Positions 44,036-53,801 of a DNA stretch of 64,000 bases are shown here, one piece after another. A model generated the notes under the pieces. The model was not told the DNA's origin, searched no databases, and worked only from the letters and a program-made list of their open reading frames with translations. The position numbers were made by a program, and so were the translations under genes. Location: NCBI RefSeq assembly GCF_018224925.1, contig NZ_JAGTUF010000014.1, positions 1-64,000 of the forward strand, in the 5' to 3' direction. The stretch's first letter is position 1; each line of letters starts with the position of its first letter. This stretch comes from Magnetospirillum sulfuroxidans (GTDB taxonomy: Bacteria > Pseudomonadota > Alphaproteobacteria > Rhodospirillales > Magnetospirillaceae).

Positions 44036-45367
44036 CTACCTGAAAACCTTGAGCGGCGGAAACAGGTCAAGCATGTCGTTGTTGCCGCAATCGACCCGAG
44101 GCCGGCCCGAGATGACGCCGTGACGCTGGTTGCATTGAGCGAGGGTGCAGGCGCTGGCCTTGTCGCATTGCGCCATGGTGACGGCGGCGACCATGGAATC
44201 AAGAAAGCGTCCCTGGAAGTGATGAATGCCTTGGCCCATGCCCCAGGTGATCGAGGTCTCTGTGTCGCAACGGGCCAGGATGACGCGCCGGAATCCCACC
44301 GGGCCAAGGGCTTGATGCAGTTCGGCCGTCACCACCTCGTCGGCCATGTCCGGGCTCCAGTTGACCTTGACGAAGTCGCAATCATAGCGCTCGGCATCCA
44401 TGAATTGCAGGGTGATCGGGCTCATGCCGTCCAGAACCGTCTTGTGTCCGTGCGAGCGCAGGAAGTCGCGGGCACGGAAAAAACCGTCCAGATTGTTGAA
44501 GATGTCCACCAACTGGAATTCGACCACCAAACCGGCCTTGCCGCGGATGGCGGCCTCGAATTGTTTGAACACCTGGGTGTCCACGGTGGCCATGTTCAGG
44601 TTGACGGAAAAAGCGGTGGGGGTCTTGCGAAAGCCGGCATCTTGCAGCACCGACAGAACCCGCAGATCGAGAACTTGCGACAGATGTTGGAACAGCCAGC
44701 GATTGGCCAGGATGTTGACGTCGGGGGCCAGGACCTTTTGCAGGTCCATGATCGACATATAGAATTCCTGAAAGGCCACTTCCGCCGTCATCTTGTCGGA
44801 AAAGCGGATGCATGGCTGGCGGCGGACCACGCCGGCGATATCGGTGACGCCGATGCGTTCCAGCACCTTGGTCAGGTTGCGGGCATCCAGCGGCTGGATT
44901 GGGGTGGCGTTGCGCGCTTGGACGATCCGTTTCTTGGCGTCGGCCAGCAAGTCGCCGCAGACAGCGAAAAATGTGTCGTATTCGCTTTCCAGGTCATAAA
45001 AGGTGACGAAGCGGTCTTCGCCATCCACCGTCTCGGAATAGGTCAGGGGGTCTTTCGAGAACAGGGCGCGCAGCTTGTAGACGATGGCGTCCAGATCGGC
45101 CAGCCGCGCATCCTTGCAGATCAGCATGATGTCGTTGTTGGTCAACAAGAACATCTGGCCGCGGAACATGTCGACCATGCTCTCGAACATGCGGAAGGCG
45201 ATCCGGATCTTGGCTTCTTCGCGGTTGGGAGGCAGCAGGCGCGACAGATGCAGGTGCAGGGCCTGGCGTCCTTCACGGATACGGCCCACGCGTTCCGCCG
45301 CGTCAAAGAGAAGATTCTCTGACGTGACGATTTCCTGCGGCTTGTCCCCGAACGCGGTCGCGTTCAT
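44036..45367 (-). CDS. Degenerate EAL-domain protein, first of a pair
   Basis: 443 residues. ALHLHLSRLLPPNREEAKIR, FLLTNNDIMLICKDA, FYDLESEYDTFFAVCGDLLA, then FSVNLNMATVDTQVFKQFEA, LVVEFQLVDIF, KTVLDGMSPITLQFMDAERY and DFVKVNWSP. The last four mirror the order of the second half of an EAL domain (SVNLS, EITE, DDFG, KID), with the DD replaced by DG and the ExLxR loop absent. It may bind c-di-GMP or only interact with protein. GGGGAAAAG precedes the chosen ATG; 33 in-frame upstream codons are not counted. Confidence 0.7.
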   Translation of the reverse strand: MNATAFGDKPQEIVTSENLLFDAAERVGRIREGRQALHLHLSRLLPPNREEAKIRIAFRMFESMVDMFRGQMFLLTNNDIMLICKDARLADLDAIVYKLRALFSKDPLTYSETVDGEDRFVTFYDLESEYDTFFAVCGDLLADAKKRIVQARNATPIQPLDARNLTKVLERIGVTDIAGVVRRQPCIRFSDKMTAEVAFQEFYMSIMDLQKVLAPDVNILANRWLFQHLSQVLDLRVLSVLQDAGFRKTPTAFSVNLNMATVDTQVFKQFEAAIRGKAGLVVEFQLVDIFNNLDGFFRARDFLRSHGHKTVLDGMSPITLQFMDAERYDCDFVKVNWSPDMADEVVTAELHQALGPVGFRRVILARCDTETSITWGMGQGIHHFQGRFLDSMVAAVTMAQCDKASACTLAQCNQRHGVISGRPRVDCGNNDMLDLFPPLKVFR

Positions 45368-45712
45368 CTTTTCCCCGTTCTGGCGAAAGCATGCCCAATT
45401 CGACCACGCGGATCGGGCGGCGTTGTCCTTGTCGGTGCAAACCGGCAAGGTTAAGTGAGTATCCAAAATACATCGCGACGTCGGGTGAGCCTAGAACGAA
45501 ATGAACATTTCCCAAAGGCCGCTTCGACTTCGCTTCAATCCTTGCGTGTCAGTGATGACAGGCATTGCCGTTTTAGCGATGATCGACCGATTGCTTGAAG
45601 GCGGCCCGGTCACGATGGCGGGGCGGTCTTTATGACGTGGTGACGGCATTTTCCTTGCAACCGTGCGGCCCTTGGGTTAGCTGACCGGTTGGACACTTTT
45701 CGGGACTCATCC
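45368..45712. promoter_or_regulatory. Divergent promoter region between the EAL pair and hldE
   Basis: 345 bp with no supportable gene. A small inverted repeat TGTCAGTGATGACA lies at 45548-45561. Promoters for both directions are expected here, but no clear -35/-10 was identified. Confidence 0.35.
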
Positions 45713-47179
45713 ATGACCGAACTTTCTGTGCTGGCCGAACGGGTTGCCGGGTTGAAGGACAAGCCGGTGTTATGTGTCGGCGACGCCATGCTGGACCGCT
45801 TTGTTTATGGCGCGGTCGAGCGCATTTCGCCCGAGGCGCCGATCCCGGTGCTGCGCATCGAACGCGAGGCGGCCATGCTGGGCGGCGCCGGCAATGTGGT
45901 GCGCAATCTGGTCGCCCTGGGGGCGATACCGACTTTTGTCGCCGTCGTCGGCGATGACGATGCCGGGCGCGAGGTCGGGCGGCTGTTGGGCGATCATGCC
46001 GGCATCGATCCGTGTCTGGTGGTCGAGGGCAAGCGCCAGACCACCATCAAGACCCGCTTTTTCGCCTCTTCCCAGCAATTGCTGCGCGCCGATCGCGAAA
46101 CCAGCATGCCGCTGGCCGCGCACAGCCTGAAACAGGTGCTTGATCGCGCCCGTGGCTTGATTGCCCAATCGGGCTGCGTCGTTTTGTCCGATTACGGCAA
46201 GGGGGTGTTGTGCGCCCCGGTTCCGGCGGAACTGATCGCCGCCGCCCATGCTGCCGGCAAGCCGGTTGTGGTTGATCCCAAGGGCAATGATTACAGCCGC
46301 TATCGCGGCGCCACCGTGCTTACGCCCAATCGCAAGGAATTGCAGGAAGCCACCGGCATGAACGTGGACGGTGACGAAGCCATCGTCGCCGCCTGTCGCC
46401 ATCTCATTGACAGTTGTGGGATCGGCGCCGTGTTGGCGACCCGCTCGCAGGACGGCATGACGTTGGTGACCGATGACGGTCAGGTGCATCACCTGCCGGC
46501 GGAAGCGCGCGAGGTGTTCGACGTCTCCGGCGCCGGCGATACCGTGGTCGCCACCTTGGCCGCCGCTTTGGCCGCCGGCGGCTCGCTGCTGGACGGCGCC
46601 CGGTTGGCCAATGTCGCCGCCGGCATTGTTGTCGCCAAGGTTGGCACCGCTGTCGCCTATGCCGATGAAGTGGTGGCGGCCTTGCATCACGACGAGCTGA
46701 TGCTGGGCGAAACCAAGGTTTTGGGCTGGGACGGCGCCGCCGATGTGGCCGAGATCTGGCGCCGCAAGGGCGAAAGCGTCGGTTTCACCAATGGCTGTTT
46801 CGATCTGTTGCATCCCGGTCATATCTCGCTGCTGACCCAGGCGCGGGCGGCCTGCGACCGGCTGGTGGTCGGCCTTAACTCCGATGCTTCGGTCGGGCGC
46901 CTCAAGGGGCCGACCCGACCGGTGCAATCCGAGGCGGCGCGGGCGACCGTTCTCGCCTCGTTGTCCATGGTTGATCTGGTGGTGATCTTCGGCGAAGACA
47001 CGCCGTTGCAGCTGATCCGCCATCTGCGCCCCGATATCTTGGTCAAGGGCGCCGATTACACGGTGGAAACCGTGGTTGGCGCCGCCGATGTCATGAGCTG
47101 GGGCGGCAAGGTGGTGTTGGCCAATCTGGTTCAGGGCCAAAGCACCACCAACACCATCAAGAAGATGAACGGGGCATAG
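45713..47179 (+). CDS. hldE: Bifunctional ADP-heptose synthesis enzyme HldE
   Basis: 488 residues. The N-terminal ribokinase-like domain ([20 protein letters not shown], later [14 protein letters not shown] with the catalytic Asp) phosphorylates heptose-7-phosphate at C1. The C-terminal cytidylyltransferase-like domain ([19 protein letters not shown]) adds AMP. Together they make ADP-heptose precursor for lipopolysaccharide core. The ATG at 45713 is the family start; an upstream in-frame codon exists. queF follows 2 bp later. Confidence 0.96.
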   Translation: MTELSVLAERVAGLKDKPVLCVGDAMLDRFVYGAVERISPEAPIPVLRIEREAAMLGGAGNVVRNLVALGAIPTFVAVVGDDDAGREVGRLLGDHAGIDPCLVVEGKRQTTIKTRFFASSQQLLRADRETSMPLAAHSLKQVLDRARGLIAQSGCVVLSDYGKGVLCAPVPAELIAAAHAAGKPVVVDPKGNDYSRYRGATVLTPNRKELQEATGMNVDGDEAIVAACRHLIDSCGIGAVLATRSQDGMTLVTDDGQVHHLPAEAREVFDVSGAGDTVVATLAAALAAGGSLLDGARLANVAAGIVVAKVGTAVAYADEVVAALHHDELMLGETKVLGWDGAADVAEIWRRKGESVGFTNGCFDLLHPGHISLLTQARAACDRLVVGLNSDASVGRLKGPTRPVQSEAARATVLASLSMVDLVVIFGEDTPLQLIRHLRPDILVKGADYTVETVVGAADVMSWGGKVVLANLVQGQSTTNTIKKMNGA

Positions 47180-47181
47180 AC

Positions 47182-47640
47182 ATGGCCGATTACCCGCACC
47201 TGACCCAATTGGGCCAAGCCGCCAGCCTGCCCGCCGACCCAGAGCAGGCGGTGCTGGAAGTGGTGCCCAATCCCCACCCCGATACGGTTTATTGCGTGCG
47301 CTTCACCGCGCCGGAATTCACGTCGCTGTGTCCGATGACCGGTCAGCCCGATTTCGCCCATCTGGTCATCGATTACGTGCCGGGGGCGCATCTGGTCGAA
47401 TCGAAATCGTTAAAGCTGTTTCTGGGCAGTTTTCGCAACCACGGCGCCTTCCATGAAGCCTGTACGGTGATGATCGGCAAAAGGGTGGCGGAAGCGACCG
47501 AAGCGCAATGGCTGCGCATCGGTGGTTATTGGTATCCGCGCGGCGGGATCCCCATTGACGTCTTTTGGCAAACCGGGACGCCCCCCAGCGGCCTGTGGCT
47601 GCCCGACCAGGGGGTGCCCGCCTATCGCGGCCGGGGCTAA
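47182..47640 (+). CDS. queF: NADPH-dependent 7-cyano-7-deazaguanine reductase QueF
   Basis: 152 residues of the short (type I) Que[21 protein letters not shown] with the catalytic Cys, then [20 protein letters not shown], the QueF signature for NADPH. It reduces preQ0 to preQ1 in queuosine synthesis. Next to queG, which acts last in the same pathway, with hldE upstream in one probable transcript. Confidence 0.96.
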   Translation: MADYPHLTQLGQAASLPADPEQAVLEVVPNPHPDTVYCVRFTAPEFTSLCPMTGQPDFAHLVIDYVPGAHLVESKSLKLFLGSFRNHGAFHEACTVMIGKRVAEATEAQWLRIGGYWYPRGGIPIDVFWQTGTPPSGLWLPDQGVPAYRGRG

Positions 47641-47655
47641 CAAATCAATGCATCC

Positions 47656-48741
47656 ATGCGCGAAGGAGGCCGGGGCGTGGCGACGGCTCCCCAGGATCAC
47701 ATAAGCGGGCCGCCGGCAAAGTCGCTGATCCGGGCCAAGGCCATGGAGCTGGGTTTCGATACGGTCGGCTTTGCCCCGGCGACGGCCGATCCGGCTTGGC
47801 GTCGCCATCTGGATCAATACGTGGCCGAGGGCCGCCACGGCGAGATGACCTGGATGGCCGAGCGCATGGAACAGCGCGCCAGCCCACAAGGTTTGTGGCC
47901 GCACGTCCGCGCGGTGGTGGTGCTGGGCAGCAATTACACCCCCAAGGGCGATGCTCTGTCGCTGTTGGCCCATCCCGAACGCGGCAACATCAGCGTCTAT
48001 GCCCGCGGCAAGGATTACCACGATGTGGTGAAGAAGCGGCTGAAGGCGTTGGCGCGCTGGATGGTGGACAGCCTGGGCGGCGATCTTAAGGTTTTCGTCG
48101 ATACCGCCCCGGTGATGGAAAAGCCCATCGCCGCCGGGTCCGGCGTGGGCTGGCAGGGGCGGCACACCAATGTGGTGTCGCGCCGTTTCGGCTCGTGGCT
48201 GTTCTTGGGAGAAATCTATACCAGCTTGGCTTTGCCCGCTGATGCGGCCGAACCCGATCATTGCGGCTCGTGCCGGGCTTGCGTTACGGCCTGCCCGACC
48301 GGGGCGCTGGACGGACATGGCCGGATCGAGCCGCGCCGCTGCATTTCCTATCTGACCATCGAGCATAAAGGGGCGATCGCCGAGGAATTACGGCCCTTGC
48401 TGGGGAATCGCATTTACGGCTGTGACGATTGCATGGCGGTGTGCCCATGGAATAAATTCTCGCCGGCCACGGCCGAGCCTGAATTCTTCCCTCGCCTGGA
48501 AATGCAGGCGCCGCGTCTGGCTGATCTGGCCGGGCTGGACGATGCCAGCTTTCGCCAGGTATTTGCCGCTTCGCCGGTCAAACGCATCGGCCGCGATCGG
48601 ATGATGCGCAATGTGCTGATCGCCATGGGCAATAGCGGAGATGCTTCGGTGTTGCCGGCGGCCATGCGATTGCTTGCCGATAACAATCCAGTCGTGGTGG
48701 ATGCCGCCCAGTGGGCCATTCAAAGGTTGTCTGAGGGCTGA
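47656..48741 (+). CDS. queG: Epoxyqueuosine reductase QueG
   Basis: 361 residues. The cobalamin-binding N-terminal domain, then two 4Fe-4S clusters (CGSCRACVTACPTGAL and CDDCMAVCPWNKF), and a C-terminal HEAT-like tail. QueG reduces epoxyqueuosine in tRNA to queuosine using B12. ATG at 47656 with AAGGAGG nearby inside the gene; an earlier start is not supported. Closed by a terminator. Confidence 0.95.
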   Translation: MREGGRGVATAPQDHISGPPAKSLIRAKAMELGFDTVGFAPATADPAWRRHLDQYVAEGRHGEMTWMAERMEQRASPQGLWPHVRAVVVLGSNYTPKGDALSLLAHPERGNISVYARGKDYHDVVKKRLKALARWMVDSLGGDLKVFVDTAPVMEKPIAAGSGVGWQGRHTNVVSRRFGSWLFLGEIYTSLALPADAAEPDHCGSCRACVTACPTGALDGHGRIEPRRCISYLTIEHKGAIAEELRPLLGNRIYGCDDCMAVCPWNKFSPATAEPEFFPRLEMQAPRLADLAGLDDASFRQVFAASPVKRIGRDRMMRNVLIAMGNSGDASVLPAAMRLLADNNPVVVDAAQWAIQRLSEG

Positions 48742-48743
48742 CG

Positions 48744-48778
48744 GCAAAGGGCGGCCCAAGGCCGCCCTTTGCTGTTTT
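48744..48778. terminator. Terminator between queG and the XRE regulator
   Basis: A 13-bp perfect stem GCAAAGGGCGGCC/GGCCGCCCTTTGC around CAA, followed by TGTTTT. It lies between convergent genes and could serve both. Confidence 0.85.
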
Positions 48779-48795
48779 GATGCGATGGGGGCGGC

Positions 48796-49248
48796 TCAGC
48801 CTTCGGCGGCCAAAGCCCGGGCCATCTGCGACAATGCTTCCTGGTGCTTTTCGTTTTGGATGCTGGAAAAATTGCGGGCCAGCTCCAGGCACATGCGTTG
48901 GCGGGCGCTCAGGTCAGTTGCGCGTTGGTTGTCCAGCCCTTCAAAGAAATAGCTGACCGGAACTCCCAGAACCTGAGCGATCTCATACAGCCGGCCGGCG
49001 GAAATGCGGTTGATGCCGCGTTCGTATTTATGGGCCTGCTGATAGGTCACTCCGATCAAATCGGCCATCTGTTGCTGGGACAAGCCGAGCATGATGCGCC
49101 GCTCGCGAATTCGAATGCCGACGTGACGGTCGGTATCGTTGGCGCGGTTGGCCGGGCGGGCAACGGAGGGATCTTTCTCTGCGGTCATGGGGCGATGCTG
49201 ACTTTGTTGGTGTGGTGGGTTGTAGGTGATGTCCGCTGTATCGGGCAT
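48796..49248 (-). CDS. XRE-family transcriptional regulator
   Basis: 150 residues. A central helix-turn-helix RIRERRIMLGLSQQQMADLI, then YQQAHKYERGINRISAGRLY and GVPVSYFFEG match a regulator type conserved across alphaproteobacteria. The N-terminal ~60 residues are low-complexity and poorly placed; starts at 49248, 49269 and 49188 are all possible (AAGGAC precedes the first). An A/T-rich palindrome sits about 100 bp upstream and may be its own operator. Confidence 0.82.
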   Translation of the reverse strand: MPDTADITYNPPHQQSQHRPMTAEKDPSVARPANRANDTDRHVGIRIRERRIMLGLSQQQMADLIGVTYQQAHKYERGINRISAGRLYEIAQVLGVPVSYFFEGLDNQRATDLSARQRMCLELARNFSSIQNEKHQEALSQMARALAAEG

Positions 49249-49589
49249 AGTTAAGTCGTCCTTTTCCATAGTCGGAAATCTGATAACTGGCAACAGCCTA
49301 CGCAATGTTCGAGACGGAAAACGTATGAGGTCTGGAATCTATACAGAATAAAATAATATTTATTTTGTTTATATTGTCACCCATGCAATGCAACCCCGGA
49401 GTGATGGTTTGCCGGCATCATTGGTCGTTGGCAACGTCGGCAGCGCTTCTTCCGCCCAAAGGCGCAAGCGTCAGGGTTGCTGCCTGTTAGGGTATATGCG
49501 CTCTCGCAAGCGGTCATACCAGTGTGGATATCCGAAATTCGATGAATTTAGGCCGTCGGCGGTGGTGCGATAGCCGGCTTGGCGCTGAC
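49249..49589. promoter_or_regulatory. Upstream region of the XRE gene, with A/T palindrome
   Basis: 341 bp without a convincing gene. AAAATAA-TAT-TTATTTT at 49350-49366 is a perfect 7-bp inverted repeat in an A/T-rich tract, about 100 bp from the XRE start. A 61-codon frame at 49388-49573 has poor composition and was not called. Confidence 0.4.
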
Positions 49590-50096
49590 TTATATGGTCA
49601 GATCGAGGATGCGTCCCGAGGCGAGGCGCGGCAAGCCGGGGGCCTGGACGTCACTGGCGAAGCCCGATAAGGGATTGGCATTGGTCTGCGATGTGGCGCG
49701 GCCATAAGCGCCGATGCCGTTCAGCCGGGTCGAGGCGGCGCTGTCGGCGGCGCCATCGCCTTGGGTAAAGATTTTCGCCAAAAAGTTGGTGAAGGCCCCC
49801 AGCAATCCGCGCCCGCCGCTGGCCGACCGGGATTGCAGGGGGGCAGAAGAAAAATCGCCGGATTCGTCGGCATCGACCGTGAAGTGTTGTGCCTGGTCTT
49901 CGACCGCCACATTGTCTTGATTGGCGACCTTCTTCTCGCCAACCTCGAATCGTTCCTTGCTGGGGTCGGCGGCGCGCACGGCCGCACTGGCCGCCGGCCG
50001 TATCTGCAACGGGGCGGTGCGGGGATCAAGCGAGGATGTGGTCAAATCGCCCAAGGGCGACCTCCTGCCAACGGACCGGAAACCAGTACACAGCAT
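49590..50096 (-). CDS. Hypothetical protein, 168 residues
   Basis: Not recognised. Low-complexity Ser/Ala/Gln-rich sequence with one more ordered stretch SASGGRGLLGAFTNFLAKIF near the middle and a hydrophilic end RLASGRILDLTI. No signal peptide. Codon use is like its neighbours. The start is uncertain; a TTG at about 50051 gives a shorter form. It lies directly downstream of phaR on the same strand, so cotranscription is possible. Confidence 0.5.
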   Translation of the reverse strand: MLCTGFRSVGRRSPLGDLTTSSLDPRTAPLQIRPAASAAVRAADPSKERFEVGEKKVANQDNVAVEDQAQHFTVDADESGDFSSAPLQSRSASGGRGLLGAFTNFLAKIFTQGDGAADSAASTRLNGIGAYGRATSQTNANPLSGFASDVQAPGLPRLASGRILDLTI

Positions 50097-50155
50097 AAGC
50101 CCGCCGACAAGCGGCGGGCAATGGGATCAAATTCAGCGGTGAGCGTTTGTCGATA

Positions 50156-50734
50156 TTATTTCTTCGACAAGGCGCTGATTTGCTGTTGCAGCGCCGCCAA
50201 TTGATTCTGCAATTCCTCCATGGAGGGCGCCAGCGGCATCTTCGGCAGGCCGTCTTCGCCCAATTGGAAGAAATTGGGGGTGAACATTTTCATCGCCGAT
50301 TCGAAAAAGGCCATGTTCTGTTTGCCGACTTCTTCCAACTGGCCGAAGGGGAACAGGCCGTCCAGGGCCTTTTCCATCACCTGACGCATCTGGTGTTCGT
50401 TGGTGGCGAAAGACTGCATGGAATGTTCCAGGTAGCGCGGGACCAGTCCGCCAAGCGAGTCGCCGTAAAAGCCGATCAACTGGCGCAGGAAGCCGATGGG
50501 CAGCAGGTTCTGCCCCCCCTTGGATTCTTCTTCGACGATAATCTGGGTCAGCACGGACCGGGTGATATCCTCGCCGCTTTTGGCGTCGTAGACGACGAAA
50601 TCGGTGCCTTCCTTGACCATCTGCGCCAAGTGATCCAGCGTTACGTAGCTGGAAGTGGCCGTGTTATAAAGCCGGCGATTGGCGTATTTCTTAATGGTGA
50701 TCGGCGCCTGGGGCGCGCTTTTGGTCTCGGACAT
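50156..50734 (-). CDS. phaR: PHA synthesis repressor PhaR
   Basis: 192 residues. The N-terminal DNA-binding domain ITIKKYANRRLYNTATSSYV then LDHLAQMVKEGTDFVVYDA is the PhaR signature; the following ~100 residues form the PHB-binding accumulation-regulator part. PhaR represses phasin and its own gene and leaves DNA when it binds granules. It faces away from the phaC cluster. Confidence 0.95.
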   Translation of the reverse strand: MSETKSAPQAPITIKKYANRRLYNTATSSYVTLDHLAQMVKEGTDFVVYDAKSGEDITRSVLTQIIVEEESKGGQNLLPIGFLRQLIGFYGDSLGGLVPRYLEHSMQSFATNEHQMRQVMEKALDGLFPFGQLEEVGKQNMAFFESAMKMFTPNFFQLGEDGLPKMPLAPSMEELQNQLAALQQQISALSKK

Positions 50735-50883
50735 CTTGGCTTCGCTTCCGCTGTTGGATTTTCATTCTATGCTACCAGAGTTTTCGCAATCGCGCCGAAT
50801 GGCAAGATATTTTTCACGGCACTGCAATATGCCAAGGCGTTGCCGGGCTGGTCAAAAACCAACGTCGGGAGTATGCTTGACCC

Positions 50884-51321
50884 ATGTCTGAAGCGCCGCC
50901 GGATTTCAGTTCGCTTGCGCGCCGTTACCTTGATCTGTGGCAAGAACAGGTGACGGCCATGGCCAATGAACCGGCGCTGGCCGAAGCGCTCGCCCATGGC
51001 ATTGCCGCCATGACCGAAGGGGCGAACGCCTTTGTCCATGCGGCATCCGCCGGCGCCGATTCCGCCAGCGAGGTCCAGGTCCCGGATGCCCCATCGGCGT
51101 GCGTCAGAACCCCAACCGCCCAACCAGTCCCCGCTGCGTCAGGGGCCCCGCCCGTTGCCGCTGCATCTGATGGCTCATGCCTCGACCCTGATGGGCTCGA
51201 ACGTCGCCTTGCCGCTTTGGAAGAACGGATCGCTGCCTTGGAATCCCAGATTGGCGGACAAGGCGGCGGAGCTGAAGGCAAGCCTCGACGCCGCCGGACC
51301 CGACGGGTGGAAATGTTTTGA
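50884..51321 (+). CDS. PHA-associated hypothetical protein, overlaps phaC
   Basis: 145 residues. A helical start (FSSLARRYLDLWQEQVTAMA) is followed by a Pro/Ala/Ser-rich linker and a short coiled coil (LERRLAALEERIAALESQI) with a basic end PRRRRTRRVEMF. Position before a PHA synthase and coiled coil recall PhaM/PhaE-like or phasin-like partners, but no family match is claimed. Its last 236 bp overlap the phaC start in another frame, and both frames look coding. Confidence 0.6.
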   Translation: MSEAPPDFSSLARRYLDLWQEQVTAMANEPALAEALAHGIAAMTEGANAFVHAASAGADSASEVQVPDAPSACVRTPTAQPVPAASGAPPVAAASDGSCLDPDGLERRLAALEERIAALESQIGGQGGGAEGKPRRRRTRRVEMF

Positions 51322-52354
51322 GGCGGCCATCGAGGCGGAAACGTTAAGGCGTCATCAATCGGTGCTTGATGGCGTCGCCTTGTATCGCCAACACGGCTAT
51401 CGCCGCCATGTGCCGGCGGCGCCGGTGGTGTGGAGCCAGGGCTCGACCCGGTTGCTGGATTACCGCGCGGGTGGCGGCGACGGACCGCCGGTCCTGGTGG
51501 TGCCGTCGCTGATCAATCGCTCTTATATCCTTGATCTGACCGAACGGCGCAGTCTGGTGCGGGCCTTGGCGGCGCGCGGGCTGTCGCCGTTTTTGGTGGA
51601 TTGGGACGCGCCGGGCGATGCGGAGCGTGATTTCACCTTGACCGATTACATCGCCGGCCGGCTGGAGGCGGCGTTGGATCATGTTGTGGCCTTGACCGGC
51701 CGCAAGCCGGCGGTGGTCGGCTATTGCATGGGCGGTGATTTGGCCTTGGCCTTGGCCTTGCGGCGGAGTGGCGACCTTAAGGGCTTGGCCCTGTTGGCGA
51801 CGCCGTGGAATTTCCACGCCGGACGCGAAGCCCACGGTAAATTGCTGCACGCCTTGGGGCCGGCGCTGGCCGGCTTGATCGCGGTGACGCGGACGTTGCC
51901 GGTGGATATCTTGCAGGCCTTGTTCGCCTCGCTCGATCCCGGCTTGACCGCGCGTAAATTCGCCGCTTTCGCCCGGCTCAAGCGCGGCAGCGCGCGGGCG
52001 CGGGATTTCGTCGCCCTGGAAGATTGGGCCAATGATGGCGTCGATCTGGCGGGGCCGGTGGCCCGTGAATGCCTGTCGGGCTGGTATGGCGACAACGATA
52101 CCATGGAGGGGCGTTGGCGCGTCGGCGGCCAAGTGGTCGACCCCGCCGCCCTGGATCTGCCGGTTCTGGCCTTGATTCCCGAGCGCGACCGCATCGTTCC
52201 CCCCGATTCCGCCGCCCCGCTGGCCACAGCCATCAGGGGAGCAAAAACCGTGCTGGTGCGCGGAGGGCATGTGGGTATGCTGTTATCCGCACGGGCCGGC
52301 ACCGAGGTCTATACCCCCCTGGCTCGATGGTTGAAACGTTCCCTGTTGCAATGA
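51086..52354 (+). CDS. phaC: Poly(3-hydroxyalkanoate) synthase-like protein
   Basis: About 422 residues. Alpha/beta-hydrolase with a PHA-synthase-type lipase box GYCMGG (nucleophile Cys), a core VLVVPSLINRSYILDL, and RGGHVGMLL with the catalytic His; the Asp lies in IPERDRIVPPD. It is shorter than class I PhaC (about 590) and nearer in size to class III. The homologous region seems to begin at GPRPLPLHLMAHASTLM, so the start must be at 51086 or 51032, inside the previous gene. It polymerises hydroxyacyl-CoA into PHA. phaA and phaB follow. Confidence 0.82.
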   Translation: MPHRRASEPQPPNQSPLRQGPRPLPLHLMAHASTLMGSNVALPLWKNGSLPWNPRLADKAAELKASLDAAGPDGWKCFEAAIEAETLRRHQSVLDGVALYRQHGYRRHVPAAPVVWSQGSTRLLDYRAGGGDGPPVLVVPSLINRSYILDLTERRSLVRALAARGLSPFLVDWDAPGDAERDFTLTDYIAGRLEAALDHVVALTGRKPAVVGYCMGGDLALALALRRSGDLKGLALLATPWNFHAGREAHGKLLHALGPALAGLIAVTRTLPVDILQALFASLDPGLTARKFAAFARLKRGSARARDFVALEDWANDGVDLAGPVARECLSGWYGDNDTMEGRWRVGGQVVDPAALDLPVLALIPERDRIVPPDSAAPLATAIRGAKTVLVRGGHVGMLLSARAGTEVYTPLARWLKRSLLQ

Positions 52355-52457
52355 ATCGGTTGCGCGATGGTGCGTCACCGTACTAGAAACTTGAAGATTG
52401 TTTTAAAATTAGTCCTGACAACGACCAATTATGTCTATCTCTAAGGAGCAGCCTGTC

Positions 52458-53630
52458 ATGACCGACATCGTTATCGTTTCCGCCGCCCGGACCCCCGTTG
52501 GGTCGTTCAGCGGTTCCCTTTCCGGCTACCAGGCTGCGCAGCTGGGCGAGATCGTCATCCGCGAAGTCCTGGCCCGCGCCAGCGTCCCGGCCGAAGACGT
52601 GTCCGAAGTGCTGATGGGGCATATCCTGTCCGCCGGCAACGGCATGAACACCGCCCGTCAGGCGGCGCTCAAGGCCGGATTGCCGATCGGCTCCACCGCC
52701 ATGACCATCAACCAGGTTTGTGGTTCGGGCCTGCGCGCCGTGGCTTTGGGGATGCAGGCCATCCTGGCCGGCGATTCCAAGGTGGTGGTGGCCGGTGGCC
52801 ACGAAAGCATGAGCAATTCGCAGCATGCCGGCTATCTGCGCGGCGGCATCAAGATGGGGCCGATGGGCTTTGTCGACACCATGATCAATGACGGCCTGAC
52901 CGACGTGTTCAACGCCTATCACATGGGCGTCACCGCCGAGAACGTGGCCAAGGAATACGGCATCACCCGCGAGGAACAGGACGAATTCGCCGTCGCTTCG
53001 CAAAACAAGGCCGAAGCCGCCGTCAAGTCCGGCCGTTTCAAGGACGAAATCGTTCCGGTCAAGATCATGGTCAAGAGGGAAGAAAAGCTGTTCGACACCG
53101 ACGAATACGTCCGTGGCGGCGCTACCGTCGAAGCCATGGCCAAGCTGCGTCCCGCTTTTGACAAGGCCGGCACCGTCACCGCCGGCAATGCCTCGGGCAT
53201 CAATGACGGCGCCGCCGCCGTGGTGTTGATGACCGCCGAGGAAGCGGCCAGGCGCGGCCTGAAGCCGCTGGCCAAGATCAAGAGCTGGGCCACCGCTGGC
53301 GTCGATCCCAAGGTCATGGGCGTCGGTCCGATTCCGGCGTCCAAGGCGGCCCTGGAAAAGGCCGGCTGGACCCATGAACAGCTTGACCTGATCGAAGCCA
53401 ACGAAGCCTTCGCCTCGCAGGCCATCGCCGTCAACAAGGGCATGGGCTGGGATACCGCCAAGGTCAACGTCAATGGCGGCGCCATCGCCATCGGCCACCC
53501 CATCGGCGCTTCGGGCTGCCGCGTTCTGGTCTCGCTGATCCACGAAATGATCAAGCGCGACGCCAAGAAGGGCCTGGCGACCTTGTGCATCGGCGGCGGC
53601 ATGGGCATCGCCATGTGCATCGAACGGTGA
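52458..53630 (+). CDS. phaA: Acetyl-CoA acetyltransferase (beta-ketothiolase)
   Basis: 390 residues of the thiolase family: nucleophile Cys in [16 protein letters not shown], His in [14 protein letters not shown] and second Cys in LCIGGGMG. It condenses two acetyl-CoA to acetoacetyl-CoA, first step of PHB synthesis. AAGGAG lies just before the ATG at 52458. About 100 bp separate it from phaC. Confidence 0.96.
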   Translation: MTDIVIVSAARTPVGSFSGSLSGYQAAQLGEIVIREVLARASVPAEDVSEVLMGHILSAGNGMNTARQAALKAGLPIGSTAMTINQVCGSGLRAVALGMQAILAGDSKVVVAGGHESMSNSQHAGYLRGGIKMGPMGFVDTMINDGLTDVFNAYHMGVTAENVAKEYGITREEQDEFAVASQNKAEAAVKSGRFKDEIVPVKIMVKREEKLFDTDEYVRGGATVEAMAKLRPAFDKAGTVTAGNASGINDGAAAVVLMTAEEAARRGLKPLAKIKSWATAGVDPKVMGVGPIPASKAALEKAGWTHEQLDLIEANEAFASQAIAVNKGMGWDTAKVNVNGGAIAIGHPIGASGCRVLVSLIHEMIKRDAKKGLATLCIGGGMGIAMCIER

Positions 53631-53702
53631 TTTGTCGGTAAACGCCCAGGCCGGGCGCGCAAGGGGAAAATCCCGGCGTCGCACGGCTTGAGCTCAACAA
53701 TC

Positions 53703-53737
53703 GGGGAGCCGCGACCCGCCCGGCGGCTCCCCTTAAT
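53703..53737 (+). promoter_or_regulatory. Stem-loop between phaA and phaB
   Basis: A 10-bp stem GGGGAGCCGC/GCGGCTCCCC with a GC-rich loop, followed by TTAATAAT rather than a T run. It could be an attenuating or mRNA-processing hairpin that lets phaA and phaB be expressed at different levels. Confidence 0.5.
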
Positions 53738-53801
53738 AATCCGGGTGGAAACGAAAAAGCCGGACAAAGAACCGGCCAATGCAGAGAAATAGGAGATAAC
53801 C

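Noticed and set aside
43322-45322. A 666-codon plus-strand frame over the EAL pair
   Set aside because: Antisense shadow of the two minus-strand paralogues; no family features.
49388-49573. A 61-codon plus-strand frame
   Set aside because: No ribosome binding site, odd composition, and no link to neighbours.
52355-52457. Possible separate phaA promoter (TTGAAG / TAAAAT)
   Set aside because: The boxes are too close together to be convincing; left uncalled.
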